From positions 1-64,000 of the forward strand of contig NC_004572.3 of the NCBI RefSeq assembly GCF_000007485.1: a stretch of DNA of 64,000 bases. The letters run 5' to 3'. The DNA is from Tropheryma whipplei str. Twist. GTDB taxonomy: Bacteria; Actinomycetota; Actinomycetes; Actinomycetales; Microbacteriaceae. The position numbers and the translations under genes were made by a program. Shown piece by piece: positions 27,041 to 36,126 of the stretch (its first letter is position 1; each line of letters begins with the position of its first letter). The notes beneath the pieces are model-generated. The model saw nothing but the letters and a program-made list of their open reading frames with translations. It searched no databases and was not told the origin of the DNA.

Positions 27041-28243
27041 ATGTTCGAGAGATTGAGTTGTTCGGTTGGTGTGATTGGTGGAGGTCAACTTGCCAGAATG
27101 ATGATTGCCCCTGCGCAGGCTCTCGGGGTTGATTTAAAGGTCTTTGCAGATACCCCTGACAGTTCAGCAGCCCTTGCCGCAACGGCTTTTGGCAGTCCTG
27201 AAAATGGTGCGGCAGTCCTCGAATTTGCACAGACAGTTGATATTGTGACTTTTGAGCACGAGCTTGTCCCGGCTGATGTTCTGCAACTCTTGGATGAGAG
27301 GGGTATTGAGATGCTGCCTCGCCCGCGCGCCTTGCGGTATGCTCAAGATAAATTGGCATTGCGACGCTATCTCGATGAGATTTCAGTAAATCAGCCTGCC
27401 TGGGCCGAGGTACGCTCGGAAGGGGATTTAGAACGTTTTATTTCTGAACATGGTGGTTGTGCTGTTGTAAAAACCGGAGGGTATGACGGACGGGGTGTCC
27501 AGGTTGTCACGCTGAGCTCTGAGATTGATACTTGCCGCAACGGAGGTTTTCTTGCCGAGGAAAGAATTGATTTTGTCTGCGAAGTATCTCAATTAGTTGC
27601 CCGCTCATCCATCGGCGAAATCTGCGTATGGCCGCTTACACAAACAATTCAGGAGAACGGCATATGTGTTCAGACGATAACGCCAGCACTTGGCCTATCG
27701 GGCGGGAATGCGCTAAATCAACTCACCACCTTTCACGATGGCAGAACACGCACCCCACACGCGCCGTTACACTCTGAATTGATTACTAAACTCCAGGATT
27801 CAGCAAAAACAATCGCCCTTGATATTGCGAGAGGTTTAAATGTTGTTGGCGTTATGGCTGTTGAAATGTTCATTACGCAGGACGGCAAGCTCCTTGTGAA
27901 CGAACTTGCAATGCGGCCACATAACAGCGGGCATTGGAGCATGGCCGCATCGATTACAGACCAGTTTGAACAACACCTGCGTGCCGTACTCGGCTTGCCG
28001 TTGGGTGCAACTGATATGTCTCACAACTGCGCCATAATGGTGAATATATTCAATTCAATTTCGCCCGCTCAATATAGAGAGGTTATGACGCATTGGCCAG
28101 ACGCGAAGCTTCATATATACAAGAAACAGCCAAGGCCGGGTCGCAAAATCGGTCATGTTGTTTTTGCTGGTGAAGATTTACAACAGCTTGCCATTGCAGC
28201 TGAAGAATGCAGGCAATTGCTGAGAGAGTCACATGCGGTGTAA
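27041..28243 (+). CDS. purK: N5-carboxyaminoimidazole ribonucleotide synthase
   Basis: ATP-dependent carboxylation of AIR in de novo purine synthesis. The protein is an ATP-grasp enzyme: GVIGGGQLARMM at the N-terminus, KTGGYDGRGVQ, and NELAMRPHNSGHW near residue 290. I set the start at ATG 27041 (400 residues). The frame is open further upstream to 26789, but that part overlaps the divergent GtrA gene and lacks purK similarity. purE follows 78 bp downstream, so the two act in sequence. Confidence 0.95.
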   Translation: MFERLSCSVGVIGGGQLARMMIAPAQALGVDLKVFADTPDSSAALAATAFGSPENGAAVLEFAQTVDIVTFEHELVPADVLQLLDERGIEMLPRPRALRYAQDKLALRRYLDEISVNQPAWAEVRSEGDLERFISEHGGCAVVKTGGYDGRGVQVVTLSSEIDTCRNGGFLAEERIDFVCEVSQLVARSSIGEICVWPLTQTIQENGICVQTITPALGLSGGNALNQLTTFHDGRTRTPHAPLHSELITKLQDSAKTIALDIARGLNVVGVMAVEMFITQDGKLLVNELAMRPHNSGHWSMAASITDQFEQHLRAVLGLPLGATDMSHNCAIMVNIFNSISPAQYREVMTHWPDAKLHIYKKQPRPGRKIGHVVFAGEDLQQLAIAAEECRQLLRESHAV

Positions 28244-28321
28244 GCAATGCACGTCATGCGTCTCAATGCTGTATACCAATTGCAATATAAGTGACGGTGA
28301 TACAAATTTGGTGGTTCAAAT

Positions 28322-28864
28322 ATGACTGGTAAAAACATCAACGATGAAGGTAGCAAATGCCCCGCTCTTGTTTGGCTCCTAATGGGTTCTGATTCGGATT
28401 GGCCCGTTATGTCAGGCGCCGCAGATATCCTGCAGCAGATGAATATATCTTTCAGAGTAAATGTTGTTTCTGCCCATCGCCAGCCGGAAAAGATGATTAG
28501 CTGCGCCAAACGCGCTCGTGACATGGGATTCAAAGTTCTGATAGCTGCTGCCGGTGGAGCCGCACACTTGCCCGGAATGCTTGCAAGTGTCACAACTCTC
28601 CCTGTTATCGGAGTTCCGGTTGGGCAGAAAAATCTGTCAGGCCTCGATTCTCTTTTATCGATTGTTCAAATGCCCTCTGGTGTTCCGGTGGCCTGTGTCG
28701 GCATAGATTCTGCTAAAAACGCTGCCCTTCTGGCCGCAAGGATTTTGGGGGTTCAATCAGCCGACATAGAAGCATCCAGAATAGCAGATAGTTTGTCTGC
28801 ATATCAGCAAAGCCTGTTTGATCAATCAAATGAAAAGGACAGAATGATAAATGAGCCGAAATAG
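28322..28864 (+). CDS. purE: N5-carboxyaminoimidazole ribonucleotide mutase
   Basis: Converts N5-CAIR, the PurK product, to CAIR. The 180-residue protein has the class I PurE signature: [20 protein letters not shown] (the catalytic His), [12 protein letters not shown] and [24 protein letters not shown]-like residues. It follows purK on the same strand. About 20 extra C-terminal residues are poorly conserved. Confidence 0.96.
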   Translation: MTGKNINDEGSKCPALVWLLMGSDSDWPVMSGAADILQQMNISFRVNVVSAHRQPEKMISCAKRARDMGFKVLIAAAGGAAHLPGMLASVTTLPVIGVPVGQKNLSGLDSLLSIVQMPSGVPVACVGIDSAKNAALLAARILGVQSADIEASRIADSLSAYQQSLFDQSNEKDRMINEPK

Positions 28865-29088
28865 CAAGTTTTTCGCAAAAATTTTCGGGCACATCTTTGG
28901 CCTGTTATTTCCGGCATAAAGTTTTACCAGATCGCCTTACGATTTATGTGTTAGAGTTGCGTATTTCTTGCAGAAATTTCCTCAGCCGCGTGGGGTTCAC
29001 AATACAACCGTGTAACACAATAAAACCGCGTAACAGCACGGCACGGTGCCCCAAGAGAAAAACCGTAACCCCACGCGAATGAGGACAA

Positions 29089-29487
29089 TCAGGCCTCTAA
29101 ATGTTTCGGGAAGCGCACGCAGATAAGGCCAATAAGCAGGAGATTTGACATCAACGAAGTCGCTAACAGCAACACGCCATAGAGGAAGGAAAGAGAAAAG
29201 CTGACCCCAAATCCCGGGGAGAGAACAAAAAATGCCAAAAACAAAGCTGACAAGAAGAATACAAACACAGCAGAAACACTCCAAACCCGTCTGCTATGCA
29301 ATATTCTTGGTCGGCGAAAAGACATAAAAGATAGTACGCCGACCGATAAGAGCGCAAAACCGCCCGCAAGGGTCGCGTATGGACTGCTATAGAAATAAAG
29401 AATAGAGGCAATAGCAGAAGAGTAAGCAACAAGGGCGAGGGTAACAGCCTCCCACATACCGGGCTTACATGTTACATTTCTTGACAT
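29089..29487 (-). CDS. Small membrane partner protein (cassette locus 2)
   Basis: A 132-residue protein with four likely transmembrane helices. The start is ATG at 29487, supported by a strong AAGGAGGAG a few bases upstream. An in-frame extension to 29511 would include the ribosome-binding site and is rejected. It is the intact second gene of a cassette whose first gene has been reduced to a fragment just upstream (29531-29602). Its length equals the partner at 42593 (132), while the sequence is divergent. Function unknown. Confidence 0.65.
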   Translation of the reverse strand: MSRNVTCKPGMWEAVTLALVAYSSAIASILYFYSSPYATLAGGFALLSVGVLSFMSFRRPRILHSRRVWSVSAVFVFFLSALFLAFFVLSPGFGVSFSLSFLYGVLLLATSLMSNLLLIGLICVRFPKHLEA

Positions 29488-29530
29488 AAACCGCTCCTCC
29501 TTCTGAAGCACCTACCCAGCTGACAGGACT

Positions 29531-29602
29531 TCACGACAATCCACTGCTAAGACAGCCGCCAACTGCACCAATTGCTGTTCCAGCGATGAAGCCAATCGGG
29601 CC
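29531..29602 (-). pseudogene. C-terminal fragment of secreted cassette protein (locus 2)
   Basis: Reading the minus strand, the leader ending in GGAGGTATCT runs straight into an open 23-codon stretch containing PIGFIAGTAIGAVGGCLSSG and then TGA. The 43793 protein has a comparable PIGTAIGTS...TGCLKQG segment near its middle. The start codon, signal peptide and first half of the gene are absent, as expected from one internal deletion joining the 5' leader to the 3' part. The partner membrane gene starts 43 bp further on. Confidence 0.6.
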
Positions 29603-29603
29603 G

Positions 29604-29774
29604 AGATACCTCCATGTAAATTCACCATGCCAATGTAACACATTCACATAATCCCAGTAGGCAGTACAGTAACACAACACATGTTACCTAAACAGATACA
29701 TCGGTACTGATGCATCTTAAGCACAAGAATAACACAGGAATAGATCACATATACAGAAGAAAGAAACATACCTG
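29604..29774 (-). promoter_or_regulatory. Conserved cassette leader, copy A (locus 2)
   Basis: The minus strand here matches the leaders at 40498, 42047 and 43639 over most of its length: caggtatgtttctttctt, tatgtgatctat, the dyad around a CATCAG core, TATCTGTTTAGGTAACAT and a final GGAGGTATCT. It shares with the 40.5 kb copy a segment (ctgtactgcctactggga) that the 42.0 and 43.6 kb copies lack, so there are two subtypes. It probably contains the promoter and a structured 5' UTR. Confidence 0.7.
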
Positions 29775-29814
29775 TTAGAGAATGTGATTGTATGTATTAC
29801 TACTTATTCACTAC

Positions 29815-30678
29815 TCACTGCCCAGCTATACACTCCGCAAACACACCCGCAGCCCATGCATCATTCAGGGCATCTTCCCAAGGTCTCATGGGTTCCAGGC
29901 CAACTGCAGTCCATGCATCATGGCCCAGACAAGAGTATCCAGGCCTGCGTGCTGGGCGCACAAATTGTGCGGAGCTAATGGGAATAATGCGTTTCGGGTC
30001 GTACCCACCTAAGGCAGCCACTTTCCCGGCAAAATCAAACCAGGTTGTTTTACCGCTGTTTGTTCCATGGTACACGCCACATGGAGCGTCACTCTCGGCA
30101 AGAAGCTTTATCTGTTTTGCAAGGTCCAGACTCCAAGTTGGTTGCCCATATTGGTCGTTAACAACTGTGACGATATCCTGTGTTCTACACGCTTTCAGAA
30201 TGCTTTTTACGAAGTTATTGCCGTATTGTCCATAGAGCCAAGCAGTACGGATGATAAAGCTTCCTTTGGAATATTCCTCCAACACTGCCTTTTCTCCAGC
30301 AGCCTTAGATTTTCCGTAGACCGAAAGGGGAGAATGCGGGTGGTCTTCTGGGTATGGACGTATTGCCGTTCCTGAAAAAACATAATCAGTTGAGATATGC
30401 ACTACTCGAATTGAACGCCTTGCTGCAGCTTTGGCGACAGCCCTTGCACCCGCTTCATTTACCGCATAGGCTTTTGCAGCATTACTTTCTGCCGCATCAA
30501 CCTGTGTATATGCAGCACAATTAATTAAAAGGTCTTTATTTCTGGCGGCGTCAAGAACAGCATATTCATCCGTTATATCAAGCTCGTCATGCGTTAGGGC
30601 AACGCTCTCTGGGAACACAGACCGTATATCCCGCCCCAACATACCACCGCCACCGGTTATAAGGCACTTTAAACTCAA
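29815..30678 (-). CDS. rmlD: dTDP-4-dehydrorhamnose reductase
   Basis: Last step of dTDP-L-rhamnose synthesis. The 287-residue SDR protein has GGGGMLG for NAD(P)H binding, a YVFSG motif, and the catalytic YGKSKAAGE pair. It starts at TTG and overlaps the rmlB stop by 4 bp (TTGA), so translation is coupled. The surrounding rml, glycosyltransferase and exporter genes indicate rhamnose for a surface polysaccharide. Confidence 0.96.
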   Translation of the reverse strand: MSLKCLITGGGGMLGRDIRSVFPESVALTHDELDITDEYAVLDAARNKDLLINCAAYTQVDAAESNAAKAYAVNEAGARAVAKAAARRSIRVVHISTDYVFSGTAIRPYPEDHPHSPLSVYGKSKAAGEKAVLEEYSKGSFIIRTAWLYGQYGNNFVKSILKACRTQDIVTVVNDQYGQPTWSLDLAKQIKLLAESDAPCGVYHGTNSGKTTWFDFAGKVAALGGYDPKRIIPISSAQFVRPARRPGYSCLGHDAWTAVGLEPMRPWEDALNDAWAAGVFAECIAGQ

Positions 30679-31658
30679 AGAGCCGCCCTAGCCTTTAGCG
30701 GCTTCCACCAAGAGCTATTATCCTTATACCAATTGATTGTCTCAGCAAGACCTTGTTCAAATGAAACCTCGGGCCTATAACCGAGCGTAGAGATCTTGTT
30801 TATTGACACACTATACCTCTTGTCGTGACCGGGGCGATCTTTAACCCTCTTTACCATCGACCAGCTTTTCTCCATCACCTCGAGAATAATTTGACTAAGA
30901 TCGGCATTGCTCAACTCAAGCCCCCCGCCGATATTGTAGATTTCACCAGACCTACCCTTTGTCAACACAATGTAAATACCACGACAATGGTCATCAACAT
31001 GCAACCAATCCCGGACATTCGTACCATCCCCGTACAGGGGTACCTCTTTATCTTCTATTAAATTCGTGACAAATAGGGGGATGACTTTTTCTGGAAACTG
31101 GTACGGCCCATAATTATTCGAGCACCTCGTAATGCAAACCGGCAGGTCGTAGGTTTTGTGATAGCTCCTGACCAAGAGGTCACTTGCCGCCTTTGATGCC
31201 GAGTACGGGGAGTTTGGCAGAAGCGGTTGATTTTCGTCCCAGCTTCCACTTTCAATCGAACCATAGACCTCATCAGTTGATATATGAATGAACCGGTCTA
31301 TGTTATTTCGGGCAGCAGCTTCCAGAAGCCGCCCTGTACCAAGCACATTAGTTTCCACAAAAGCTGATGCGTTTTTAATTGACCTATCAACATGTGTTTC
31401 TGCAGCGAAATGCACAACGTAGTTCACATTGGGCATGATCTCACTCAGGAGATCTTCATCACGTATATCACCATGAATAAATCGAAGGCGACTCGACGAT
31501 CTGACAGGAGATAAATTGTTAATATTGCCCGAGTAAGTTAGCGCGTCAAGCACTGTCACTGTACAATCTCTAATCTCCGGGTATTTGTTCTCAATTGCCC
31601 TGCGCACAAAGTTAGAGCCAATAAATCCAGCACCGCCAGTAACAAGAATATGCGTCAT
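30675..31658 (-). CDS. rmlB: dTDP-glucose 4,6-dehydratase
   Basis: Second step of dTDP-L-rhamnose synthesis. The 327-residue SDR enzyme has GGAGFIGSNFVR at the N-terminus, HFAAETHVDRSI, STDEVYGS and the catalytic YSASKAASD. RYSVSINKISTLGYRP near the C-terminus is typical of RmlB. It starts with ATG and is divergent from rmlC across a 244-bp region. Confidence 0.97.
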   Translation of the reverse strand: MTHILVTGGAGFIGSNFVRRAIENKYPEIRDCTVTVLDALTYSGNINNLSPVRSSSRLRFIHGDIRDEDLLSEIMPNVNYVVHFAAETHVDRSIKNASAFVETNVLGTGRLLEAAARNNIDRFIHISTDEVYGSIESGSWDENQPLLPNSPYSASKAASDLLVRSYHKTYDLPVCITRCSNNYGPYQFPEKVIPLFVTNLIEDKEVPLYGDGTNVRDWLHVDDHCRGIYIVLTKGRSGEIYNIGGGLELSNADLSQIILEVMEKSWSMVKRVKDRPGHDKRYSVSINKISTLGYRPEVSFEQGLAETINWYKDNSSWWKPLKARAAL

Positions 31659-31902
31659 AACAAGCCCATCTCAACCGCTATCTAGATTTGGAATTTTCAA
31701 GTCTATGCCATTATTTCGCCAACAGATAAACAGTCGCACACTGCATGCATCTTGAGCACCACCGCAAATGGGATGCTGATGGAAGTAGTAGCGCCAAGCT
31801 GCTAACTAAAGCACCGTCAAACACCGGGCAAAACAGTTCATCCGATTTTATTCCGCTCACTAGTTGATTTTATCGGCAGCGCTTCTGTTATAGACTTGTC
31901 GA
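31659..31902. promoter_or_regulatory. Divergent rmlB/rmlC intergenic region
   Basis: This 244-bp gap carries the promoters of the two divergent rml units. For rmlC, TTGATT at 31864-31869 and TATAGA at 31889-31894 could be -35 and -10 elements with a long 19-bp spacer. That would place transcription start almost at the GTG. No Shine-Dalgarno sequence is visible before rmlC, so its mRNA may be leaderless. Confidence 0.4.
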
Positions 31903-32526
31903 GTGGAATTACGTAATCTTAAAGTTAACGGCTGCCTCGAGGTTACCCCAGAGGTTCATGTGGACTCCAGGGGTTCATTCTCTGAGGTGTACCGTTTTGA
32001 TGTTTTGGAGAAAGAGATTGGGTATCCGCTCCGGGTTGCTCAGGTAAATCGTTCTTTTTCCAAGAAGGCTGTTCTGCGAGGGCTGCATTACTCTCTTGCG
32101 CCGCACTCTCAGGCAAAGTACGTTATGTGTGCGAATGGCGCAGTGTTAGATTTTGTGTTTGACCTTCGCTTGGGGTCACCGAGTTTCGGGGTGTGGGACG
32201 CGGTCCTGCTCGACTCTGTAGGTTGTAGGGCTGTTTACATCCCAGAAGGGGTTGGTCACGCGTTTATTGCGTTATCCAAGACTGCCACTGTGAACTACTT
32301 GTGCAGCGCAACCTACGATCCGGAGCGAGAGAAGAGTATTAATCCGCTCGATAAAAATCTCAATCTAGAATACCCTTTCACTACTCCTGAAATAGTGTTA
32401 TCCGAGAGGGATGCTGCTGCCCCGACTTTACCTGAAGCGCAAAAGGGTGGTTTCCTGCCAAAATGGGATGAATGCCGGTGGGATGAATGCCGGGCAACAC
32501 CCGAGACACACGGAAACATTCGATAA
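31903..32526 (+). CDS. rmlC: dTDP-4-dehydrorhamnose 3,5-epimerase
   Basis: Third step of dTDP-L-rhamnose synthesis. The 207-residue cupin starts at GTG. RGLHYSLAPHSQAKYV carries the catalytic His, and IPEGVGHAFIALS is the typical second strand pair. The C-terminus contains a perfect 15-nt tandem duplication (32464-32493) that repeats the residues WDECR and lengthens the tail without breaking the frame. rmlA follows 55 bp later. Confidence 0.95.
   Translation: MELRNLKVNGCLEVTPEVHVDSRGSFSEVYRFDVLEKEIGYPLRVAQVNRSFSKKAVLRGLHYSLAPHSQAKYVMCANGAVLDFVFDLRLGSPSFGVWDAVLLDSVGCRAVYIPEGVGHAFIALSKTATVNYLCSATYDPEREKSINPLDKNLNLEYPFTTPEIVLSERDAAAPTLPEAQKGGFLPKWDECRWDECRATPETHGNIR
32464..32493 (+). repeat. 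In-frame 15-nt tandem duplication in rmlC
   Basis: TGGGATGAATGCCGG occurs twice in tandem (32464-32478, 32479-32493), encoding WDECR twice in the RmlC tail. Being a multiple of three, it preserves the frame. Confidence 0.9.
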
Positions 32527-32581
32527 ATACCTTGGGCCATTCTAGCCAAGGCCGGGCCAAGTATGTTTTTAAGGAGATAGC

Positions 32582-33460
32582 TTGAAGGGTATTATCCTAG
32601 CTGGTGGAACTGGATCAAGGCTCTGGCCCATAACAAAATGCATCTCGAAACAATTGATGCCTGTTTACGATAAGCCGATGATCTATTATCCCCTTTCCAC
32701 TCTTATGATGGCCGATATTCGGGAAATCCTGGTTATAACAACCACGCAGGATTATGACCAATTTCGCAGACTTTTAGGTGATGGCGGGCAGTGGGGGATC
32801 AAGTTGTCGTACGCACAACAGTTGTCACCCGGTGGATTGGCCCAGGCATTTCTTATTGGCGAGTCTTTTATCGCCAGCGAGAGTATTGCGCTTGTACTTG
32901 GTGACAATATATTCCACGGAAGCGGTCTTGGTACATCGCTTCGTCAGCATCGAAGCATTCAGGGTGCCCTCATTTTTGCTTATCACGTCAGTAATCCAAA
33001 GGATTACGGAGTTGTTACCTTTGATGCAGATGGTAAAGCGGTATCAATTGAAGAAAAGCCAGAAAGTCCAAAAAGTAATTTTGCAGTTCCGGGACTTTAT
33101 TTCTATGACAACCAGGTAGTTGATATAGCAAAACAGATTCCTTTGAGCGCTCGCGGCGAGCTGGAAATAAGTTCAGTGAATAACTTTTATTTAGAGAAAG
33201 ATCAGCTTAGAGTTTATCCATTGGCCCGTGGAACCTCTTGGCTCGATACCGGCACATTTGATTCTCTTGTACAGGCAAGCGAGTATGTCCGCGTTATAGA
33301 GCAAAGACAGGGATTTAAAGTTGGTTGTGTCGAGGAAATAGCCTGGAGGGCTGGATGGATAGATGATGATCAGCTGGCCAAACTTGCAAATGGGCTTATG
33401 AAAAGTGGTTATGGGAAGTATTTGCACTACCTCCTGAGCGGTAAGCACGGGTTTTCATAA
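32582..33460 (+). CDS. rmlA: Glucose-1-phosphate thymidylyltransferase
   Basis: First step of dTDP-L-rhamnose synthesis: dTTP plus glucose 1-phosphate to dTDP-glucose. The 292-residue protein begins [17 protein letters not shown], the nucleotidyl-transferase signature, and contains [24 protein letters not shown] and [13 protein letters not shown]. The TTG start is supported by AAGGAGA a few bases upstream. With rmlB, rmlC and rmlD in the window, the four-enzyme pathway is complete. Confidence 0.97.
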   Translation: MKGIILAGGTGSRLWPITKCISKQLMPVYDKPMIYYPLSTLMMADIREILVITTTQDYDQFRRLLGDGGQWGIKLSYAQQLSPGGLAQAFLIGESFIASESIALVLGDNIFHGSGLGTSLRQHRSIQGALIFAYHVSNPKDYGVVTFDADGKAVSIEEKPESPKSNFAVPGLYFYDNQVVDIAKQIPLSARGELEISSVNNFYLEKDQLRVYPLARGTSWLDTGTFDSLVQASEYVRVIEQRQGFKVGCVEEIAWRAGWIDDDQLAKLANGLMKSGYGKYLHYLLSGKHGFS

Positions 33461-33467
33461 AAACTCA

Positions 33468-34316
33468 CTACTTCAGTTTTCTTGCCTGTAGACGGTACCT
33501 GAGTTTCAGTCCAAGTTTCAGAAGGAATGTAACGGGTTTCTGCCATTTTTTTGAGTATTTCTTGTCAAGAAAGCGCCCCGCAGATTTGTGGTGAAAAAAA
33601 AGCATTGTTTTTGGGTTTTGCCGAGTTGAATATCTACCTATATGCTTGACTTTCGCATTTGGCTCGTAGCGAGGTCTTTTCTGTAGACGTGAAAACAAGT
33701 CGACATCCTCGAAATACATAAAAAACCCCTCATCGAATCCGCCCACATCTTCGAATGCATTTCTGCGTATGATGAAGAACGCCCCACTGAGCCATCCGCA
33801 GGTCCGTCTTTTTGTCCCGAGAGCGCTCTGGGTATAGCTGCGGGTCCATGGATTGTCCGGCCATATATTTTTAAACAATGCATGACCAACCCCGTTTGAA
33901 ATGCCTGGAATATCACGTGCGGATGGATATGGAGTACCGTCCTGATTTAGAATGCATGGGCCCGCAGCGACAGCATCTTTATCCTGTTCGAAAACACTCA
34001 AGAGAGTGCTAATAGTTCCCTTCTCCAGCGCTAAATCAGGATTACAAATCCCGATGTACTCTATATTGCTTGGCAGCCTCTTGGCGCCCGCATTGACCGC
34101 TGCGCCGTATCCGGAGTTTTTCTCTAGTGCGATAAACCTAGCACCAAACTGTCGGGCATAATCTTTGCAGATACTTCTATCATGTGAGTTATTGTCAACA
34201 ACAGTTACACTCACTCGATTGGGTTCCGAATCTTGGACTGATACTAAAAAATCTCTCAAGATATCAGAGCAGTTGTATGTTACGGTTATAAGCTCGAATC
34301 GAGCGATCATTGTCAT
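33468..34316 (-). CDS. Family 2 glycosyltransferase, rhamnosyltransferase-like
   Basis: A 282-residue GT-A fold transferase with VTYNCS, DNNSHD, CNPDL (metal/nucleotide site), a GAFFIIRR acceptor region and FFMYFEDVDLFSRL. This set is typical of WbbL-type rhamnosyltransferases that use dTDP-rhamnose. The gene overlaps the exporter ATPase stop by 4 bp (ATGA) and converges on rmlA, which supports a role in rhamnose-containing surface glycan. The exact acceptor is unknown. Confidence 0.88.
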   Translation of the reverse strand: MTMIARFELITVTYNCSDILRDFLVSVQDSEPNRVSVTVVDNNSHDRSICKDYARQFGARFIALEKNSGYGAAVNAGAKRLPSNIEYIGICNPDLALEKGTISTLLSVFEQDKDAVAAGPCILNQDGTPYPSARDIPGISNGVGHALFKNIWPDNPWTRSYTQSALGTKRRTCGWLSGAFFIIRRNAFEDVGGFDEGFFMYFEDVDLFSRLQKRPRYEPNAKVKHIGRYSTRQNPKTMLFFHHKSAGRFLDKKYSKKWQKPVTFLLKLGLKLRYRLQARKLK

Positions 34317-35119
34317 TGATAGTTTTCTCTTAGTAAATCCAGCCCGACTTTTGTTGTGCCATAGTAGATCAATCTTCCATTTTTCAAGACCATGACCTTA
34401 TCGCATACAGTCTCTATCTGTTCGGCTACATGGCTTACCATAACAATGCTTCGCCCTTCATTTTTGAACTGGGTAACCTTATTGAGACACTTTTTTTGAA
34501 ATGGCGCATCGCCGACAGCAAGAATCTCATCAATCAACAAAAGGTCTGGGTCTGTATGTACAGACACAGAAAACGCAAGTCGCATATACATACCTGAGCT
34601 ATAAAATTTGACCTGTGTATCAATGAATTTTTCTATCCCCGAAAAGTCAACAATTGAGTCAAAATTCCGTCTTATTTCTGCTTTTGTTAGCCCCAAGATT
34701 GACCCGTTCAGGTATATATTCTCTCTTCCGGTGAGATCGGGGTGAAATCCGGCACCCAGTTCAATGAGGGCGCTTATCCGCCCGCGGCTCAGTATTTCAC
34801 CTTCTGTTGCCCTTACTATGCCACCTATTAGCTTCAGAAGAGTTGACTTCCCGGAGCCATTGTGCCCCACAAGACCAACGGAGCTACCAATTGGCAACTC
34901 AAAGGTTATATTTTTTAGAGCCCAAAACGGCTCTCTGTTTGCCCGGGAAACCCTGAAATTAAGCAGTCTCTCTTTGATTGACCTATTATGCTGTATTACA
35001 AATTTTTTCGATACATTACTGACTCGCAGTATCGCATTGTCATTTGTCACACCGGTATAGTGCTTCGACTTCGCCAGTTTTACCGCATTACTATTTACCA
35101 CTGACATCTTATTTTTCAT
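34313..35119 (-). CDS. Polysaccharide ABC exporter, ATP-binding subunit (Wzt/TagH type)
   Basis: A 268-residue ATPase with Walker A GHNGSGKST, signature-region residues FYSSGMYMRLAFSV and Walker B LLIDEILAVGDAPFQKKC. The last motif is diagnostic for the capsule/O-antigen/teichoic-acid exporter class. There is no C-terminal glycan-recognition domain like that of long Wzt proteins. It pairs with the permease just upstream on the same strand and should move undecaprenyl-linked glycan across the membrane. Confidence 0.93.
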   Translation of the reverse strand: MKNKMSVVNSNAVKLAKSKHYTGVTNDNAILRVSNVSKKFVIQHNRSIKERLLNFRVSRANREPFWALKNITFELPIGSSVGLVGHNGSGKSTLLKLIGGIVRATEGEILSRGRISALIELGAGFHPDLTGRENIYLNGSILGLTKAEIRRNFDSIVDFSGIEKFIDTQVKFYSSGMYMRLAFSVSVHTDPDLLLIDEILAVGDAPFQKKCLNKVTQFKNEGRSIVMVSHVAEQIETVCDKVMVLKNGRLIYYGTTKVGLDLLRENYQ

Positions 35120-35170
35120 TGTGAGTTTATCTGCAATAAAACCGCTTGGGACTTATCTCTTGCCTGACAT

Positions 35171-36052
35171 TCACAGCTCTTGCGCCAAGTTCGCCTGCAT
35201 CTTAACAAAAATCCTGTGGGCTAAAAACAGTAACAAGAGCCCGACAAGAAAAACAATAATAAGACGTGCGTCAATGTCCGCAGGCCAATGCACGCTGCTT
35301 CCAGCAGTCCAAAATGTTTTTTGCATGCCCATAACTGCTATTGCCATTGGGTTTAGAAGATACAATTGCTCCGCAATATTTGAGTGTACCGCCCCATTAA
35401 CTCGTTGGAATGAATACACAATCGGTGTTAGCCAGAACAGTATCGAGAGTGCAACATCCAGAAAATGTTGTGCATCTCTCATATAAACATTCAGAGGTGC
35501 CAAAACAAGCCCAAGAGCGGTTGCGTAAACAATAGCAATGCCTATCCCCACAAACCCCTGCCATTTTGTTGGATCTATCGGCATTTGGCCGAGCACGGGA
35601 GCAGCCACCATGAGTATAAGTATGTAAATGGAAAAAGTAAACAGTGCATTACCAAGCGCAGTTACAACAAATAGCTCTCTTGGTAAATAAATCTTTTTGA
35701 TTAAACCCCCATTATTAGTCATGCAAACAACAGCAGTAGATGCTATCTCTGCGAACAGAGACCAGGTGGCAAATCCAACGAAAATAAATATTGCAAACTG
35801 ATCGATTCCCCTTTCGGCACCGAGTATTTTGCCAATTGCGAAATAATAGACCAGAAGCTGAACAATCGGCCTTGCCATACTCCACAAAACGCCAAATGCA
35901 GTTCCTTTATAGCGAATCTTGATTTCGCGCTGGATGAGTAAAGACAGAAGTGCACGCCTTTGCCACATCCCCTTTAAGGAAGACATGCCCGTCTCGCCAA
36001 CTGGTTTCAAAGGTTTTGATAATAACCTGGCTCTTATCAAGTTTTCCGGCAT
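35171..36052 (-). CDS. Polysaccharide ABC exporter, permease (Wzm/TagG type)
   Basis: A membrane protein of about 293 residues with six likely helices, of the ABC-2 permease class. The amphipathic N-terminus (LLSLLIQREIKIRYKGTAFG) followed by LWSMARPIVQLLVYYF is typical of Wzm/TagG. I chose ATG at 36052, preceded by GGAG. A TTG at 36064 is also open. It is the partner of the ATPase at 34313-35119. Confidence 0.93.
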   Translation of the reverse strand: MPENLIRARLLSKPLKPVGETGMSSLKGMWQRRALLSLLIQREIKIRYKGTAFGVLWSMARPIVQLLVYYFAIGKILGAERGIDQFAIFIFVGFATWSLFAEIASTAVVCMTNNGGLIKKIYLPRELFVVTALGNALFTFSIYILILMVAAPVLGQMPIDPTKWQGFVGIGIAIVYATALGLVLAPLNVYMRDAQHFLDVALSILFWLTPIVYSFQRVNGAVHSNIAEQLYLLNPMAIAVMGMQKTFWTAGSSVHWPADIDARLIIVFLVGLLLLFLAHRIFVKMQANLAQEL

Positions 36053-36126
36053 AGGTCTCCACAAGGAACTAATATTACAAAGACAGACGGTCTATCATTA
36101 CAATGATAGATTTATAAGTTGGTAAC

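Noticed and set aside
29604-29774. Insertion sequence or transposon end as source of the repeated leader
   Set aside because: No transposase gene, terminal inverted repeats or target duplications were found around any of the four copies; they always precede the same gene pair.
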